Below, piece by piece: positions 62,072 to 64,000 of a stretch of 64,000 nucleotides of DNA (the stretch's first letter is position 1; each line of letters starts with the position of its first letter). Location of the stretch: the NCBI GenBank assembly GCA_900541665.1, contig UQKV01000004.1, positions 22,816 through 86,815 on the forward strand. The letters are read 5' to 3'. Both the position numbers and the translations under genes were made by a program. The stretch comes from an uncultured Collinsella sp. GTDB taxonomy: Bacteria; Actinomycetota; Coriobacteriia; Coriobacteriales; Coriobacteriaceae. The notes below the pieces were generated by a model that searched no databases, had not been told where the DNA came from, and worked only from the letters and a program-made list of their open reading frames with translations.

Positions 62072-64000
62072 TTACTTGCGCTTGCCGCCGCCGTCACCGG
62101 GGCGACGGGAGCTGCTACCGCGCTTGCCGCCACGACTATTGCCATAGCTGCCACGGTTATCGCGACCGCCGGCGCGGCCGCCACGGGAGCCGGCCTGGTT
62201 GCCGCCGCGGCCACCACGGTAGCCGCCGCGACGCTCTTCGCGGGTATCGTCGTAGTTGCGCCAGTCATCGCGACGATCGCGGCTGGCACGCGGGTCACGA
62301 CGATCGCGCGACTCGTTAGAACGACCAGCGCCGCCGCGGCCGCCATTGCCGCGAGCGCCCTCGCGACGCTCGCCGCCACGGCCGCTGCGCTCTTCAAAGC
62401 GCTTGCCGCCACGGGATTCACCGCCGCGGGTGCCACGCTCACCACGGCCTTCGCCGCCGCGACGCTCGTCACGGCCGCTGCGCTCGTCATCACGACCGGA
62501 ACGACGACGGTTGCCCGCACCACGCTTGCCGCTACGCGAGCCACGACCCTCGTCCTCGCGCTCGACACGGCGACGACCGCCGCGGTCCTCGTCCTCGCGG
62601 CGACGGCGATGGGCCTCGCCCTGGAACTGCTTGGCACGGCGCTCGGCACGATTGCCGCGTGGGGCCTGCTCGACGGCACCAGCACCGCCGCGCTCCTCGG
62701 CAGCCACCTCGCGGGCCACGCTCTCCACAGCCTCGTCCACGCGAGCCTGAACGCCCTCGCGCACGCGGGTCTTACCGCCGCGCTTGGGACGGCTCGGACG
62801 CTCGCCGTCGCCGCGACGCTCGTCGCGACCGCGGTTGGAACGACCGGCCACATCGCCGTAGTCATCGCCGTTGCGCTTGCCGTCGCGACGTGCCTGCTCA
62901 AGCTTCTTCTTGCTCTTGGACTTGCCGCGCTTGGTCTTCTTCTTCACCTTAAAGGCCGCAGGGTCGCGCTCGGGGTCAACCGCGGGCGGATTGGGACCCA
63001 CATGCAGGTCGCCGGCCTCGTAGATGTCGGCGGTCTTGTCCATGAGCTTCTCGATCTCGTAGAACTCATCGACATCCTGCTCGGTCACAAACGTGATGGC
63101 CCAGCCCAGCTCGCCGGCACGGCCCGTACGGCCAATACGGTGGATGTAGTCGGTCGGCTCGGCCGGCACGTCAAAGTTCACGACGTAGCGCACGTCGCTG
63201 ATGTCGATGCCGCGGGCAAGCACGTCGGTTGCCACCAGTACGTCGACGGTGCCGTCGCGGAAGGCCGAAAGCGCGCGCTCGCGCTGGGCCTGGCTGCGAT
63301 TGCCGTGAATCGCGGCGGCCTTGATGCCCTTGCGCTCCAGACGACGGCAGCAGCTGTCGGCACGGTGCTTGGTGCGCATAAAGACGATAGTGCGCTCCGG
63401 GCCCTCCTTCTTGAGGAACTCGGGCAACAGGTTGTTCTTGGCCTCGATGGACACCGGGAACACAAACTGGTCGACGGTGTCGGCGGTCGACGTGGCGGGC
63501 GCGATCTCCACGCGGGCCGGGTCGCTCACCAGGTCGGTGATTTCGCCCACGGCCTCCTCGTCGAGGGTCGCCGAGAACAGCAGCGTCTGGCGCTCGGCCG
63601 GTGTCTCGCGCACAATACGGCGAACGGCGGGCAAAAAGCCCATGTCGAGCATGCGGTCGGCTTCGTCGAGAATCAGGCATTCGACATGCGAGAGGTCGAT
63701 GCCGCTGTTCTGGATATGCGAAATCATGCGGCCGGGAGTGGCGATGACCACGTCCGACCCCATCAGCATGCCCCGCTTCTGCACGTCCCAGCCCTTGCCG
63801 TCGCCACCGCCGTAGACCACCGTCGTCGAGAGGGGCGCATAATAGGAGAAGCCCTGGAACTGCTGGTCGATCTGCTGCGCCAGCTCGCGCGTCGGCACGA
63901 TGATCAGCGATTTCACCACATTGTCGGGGTTGCCCTCGATGAGCAGTTTGTTCAGCAGCGGCAGCGTATAGGCCGCGGTCTTTCCCGTACCGGTCTGGGC
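62072..64000 (-). CDS. DEAD-box RNA helicase with RGG-rich tail, 5' end outside window
   Basis: The last 643 codons of an ATP-dependent RNA helicase are present. The fragment opens inside Walker A (AQTGTGKTAAYTLPLL), then has PTRELAQQ (motif Ia), VVIATPGR (Ib), LILDEADRML (DEAD box), LLFSATLDEE (III), DVLVATDVLARGIDI (V) and YIHRIGRTGRAGE (VI). The last 270 residues are very rich in Arg, Gly, Asp and Glu, with RGG-like repeats (GGYRGGRGGNQ) that bind RNA. Such CsdA/RhlE-type helicases remodel RNA in ribosome assembly and cold adaptation. The start codon lies to the right of the window. Confidence 0.95.
   Translation of the reverse strand, partial: AQTGTGKTAAYTLPLLNKLLIEGNPDNVVKSLIIVPTRELAQQIDQQFQGFSYYAPLSTTVVYGGGDGKGWDVQKRGMLMGSDVVIATPGRMISHIQNSGIDLSHVECLILDEADRMLDMGFLPAVRRIVRETPAERQTLLFSATLDEEAVGEITDLVSDPARVEIAPATSTADTVDQFVFPVSIEAKNNLLPEFLKKEGPERTIVFMRTKHRADSCCRRLERKGIKAAAIHGNRSQAQRERALSAFRDGTVDVLVATDVLARGIDISDVRYVVNFDVPAEPTDYIHRIGRTGRAGELGWAITFVTEQDVDEFYEIEKLMDKTADIYEAGDLHVGPNPPAVDPERDPAAFKVKKKTKRGKSKSKKKLEQARRDGKRNGDDYGDVAGRSNRGRDERRGDGERPSRPKRGGKTRVREGVQARVDEAVESVAREVAAEERGGAGAVEQAPRGNRAERRAKQFQGEAHRRRREDEDRGGRRRVEREDEGRGSRSGKRGAGNRRRSGRDDERSGRDERRGGEGRGERGTRGGESRGGKRFEERSGRGGERREGARGNGGRGGAGRSNESRDRRDPRASRDRRDDWRNYDDTREERRGGYRGGRGGNQAGSRGGRAGGRDNRGSYGNSRGGKRGSSSRRPGDGGGKRK

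Overview
The window is high-GC, gene-dense DNA from an anaerobic actinobacterium of the class Coriobacteriia. Collinsella (C. aerofaciens or a close relative) fits best. I judge this from the protein style, the oxygen-defence and redox genes (superoxide reductase, [FeFe] hydrogenase, EFR1-type flavodoxin/ferredoxin), the folate one-carbon set (Fhs, FchA, FolD), the PTS sugar uptake and the AddAB recombination nuclease. Species identity is inferred, not proven. No tRNA, rRNA, insertion sequence or CRISPR array was seen.

Layout. 1-2115: 5' part of a C69 dipeptidase, then fchA-folD. 2116-7098: two tandem paralogous lipoproteins, a large sortase-anchored PI-PLC-like surface protein and a small PH-like protein. 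7266-10404 is accessory-looking: a YhcG-family nuclease, an ADP-ribosylglycohydrolase, two small genes and a broken SHOCT-domain gene. 10519-16105: zinc-ribbon protein, CDF metal transporter, membrane protein and fhs. 16237-24664: ruvCAB, an NadE-like protein that has lost both active sites, superoxide reductase and a SWIM/SNF2 helicase. 24824-37545: dnaE, an AT-richer MFS transporter, a DUF3284 protein and addBA. 37733-42945: YerC/TrpR-like regulator, YvlD-type membrane protein, divergent Rrf2 regulator/cysK, mnmA and an M42 aminopeptidase. 43549-49294: iron alcohol dehydrogenase, YoaK, YgiQ radical SAM protein, CPBP protease and an orphan RelB-like antitoxin. 49511-55589: a tight operon with a flavin oxidoreductase, an [FeFe] hydrogenase, a lipoprotein substrate-binding protein and a permease-ATPase fusion. 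55862-60349: PTS operon crr - PRD antiterminator - IIBC - GH4 6-phosphoglucosidase. 60693-64000: EFR1-type protein and a DEAD-box helicase that runs off the window.

Functional links. FchA is coupled to a FolD that lacks the usual cyclohydrolase lysine, so the two plausibly split the two folate steps, with Fhs about 12 kb away. RuvC, RuvA and RuvB are translationally coupled. The maltose-type PTS operon carries its own PRD antiterminator and a candidate RAT hairpin in its leader.

The intergenic DNA is rich in structure. Two elements of exactly 233 bp share conserved, co-varying inverted ends and lie 211-212 bp upstream of different genes. A related 228-bp element sits upstream of the dipeptidase. 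Several perfect long palindromes form REP-like families. Three 22-bp palindromes lie on a 40-41 bp period. The least explained coding features are the NadE-like pseudoenzyme and the hydrogenase-transporter operon.
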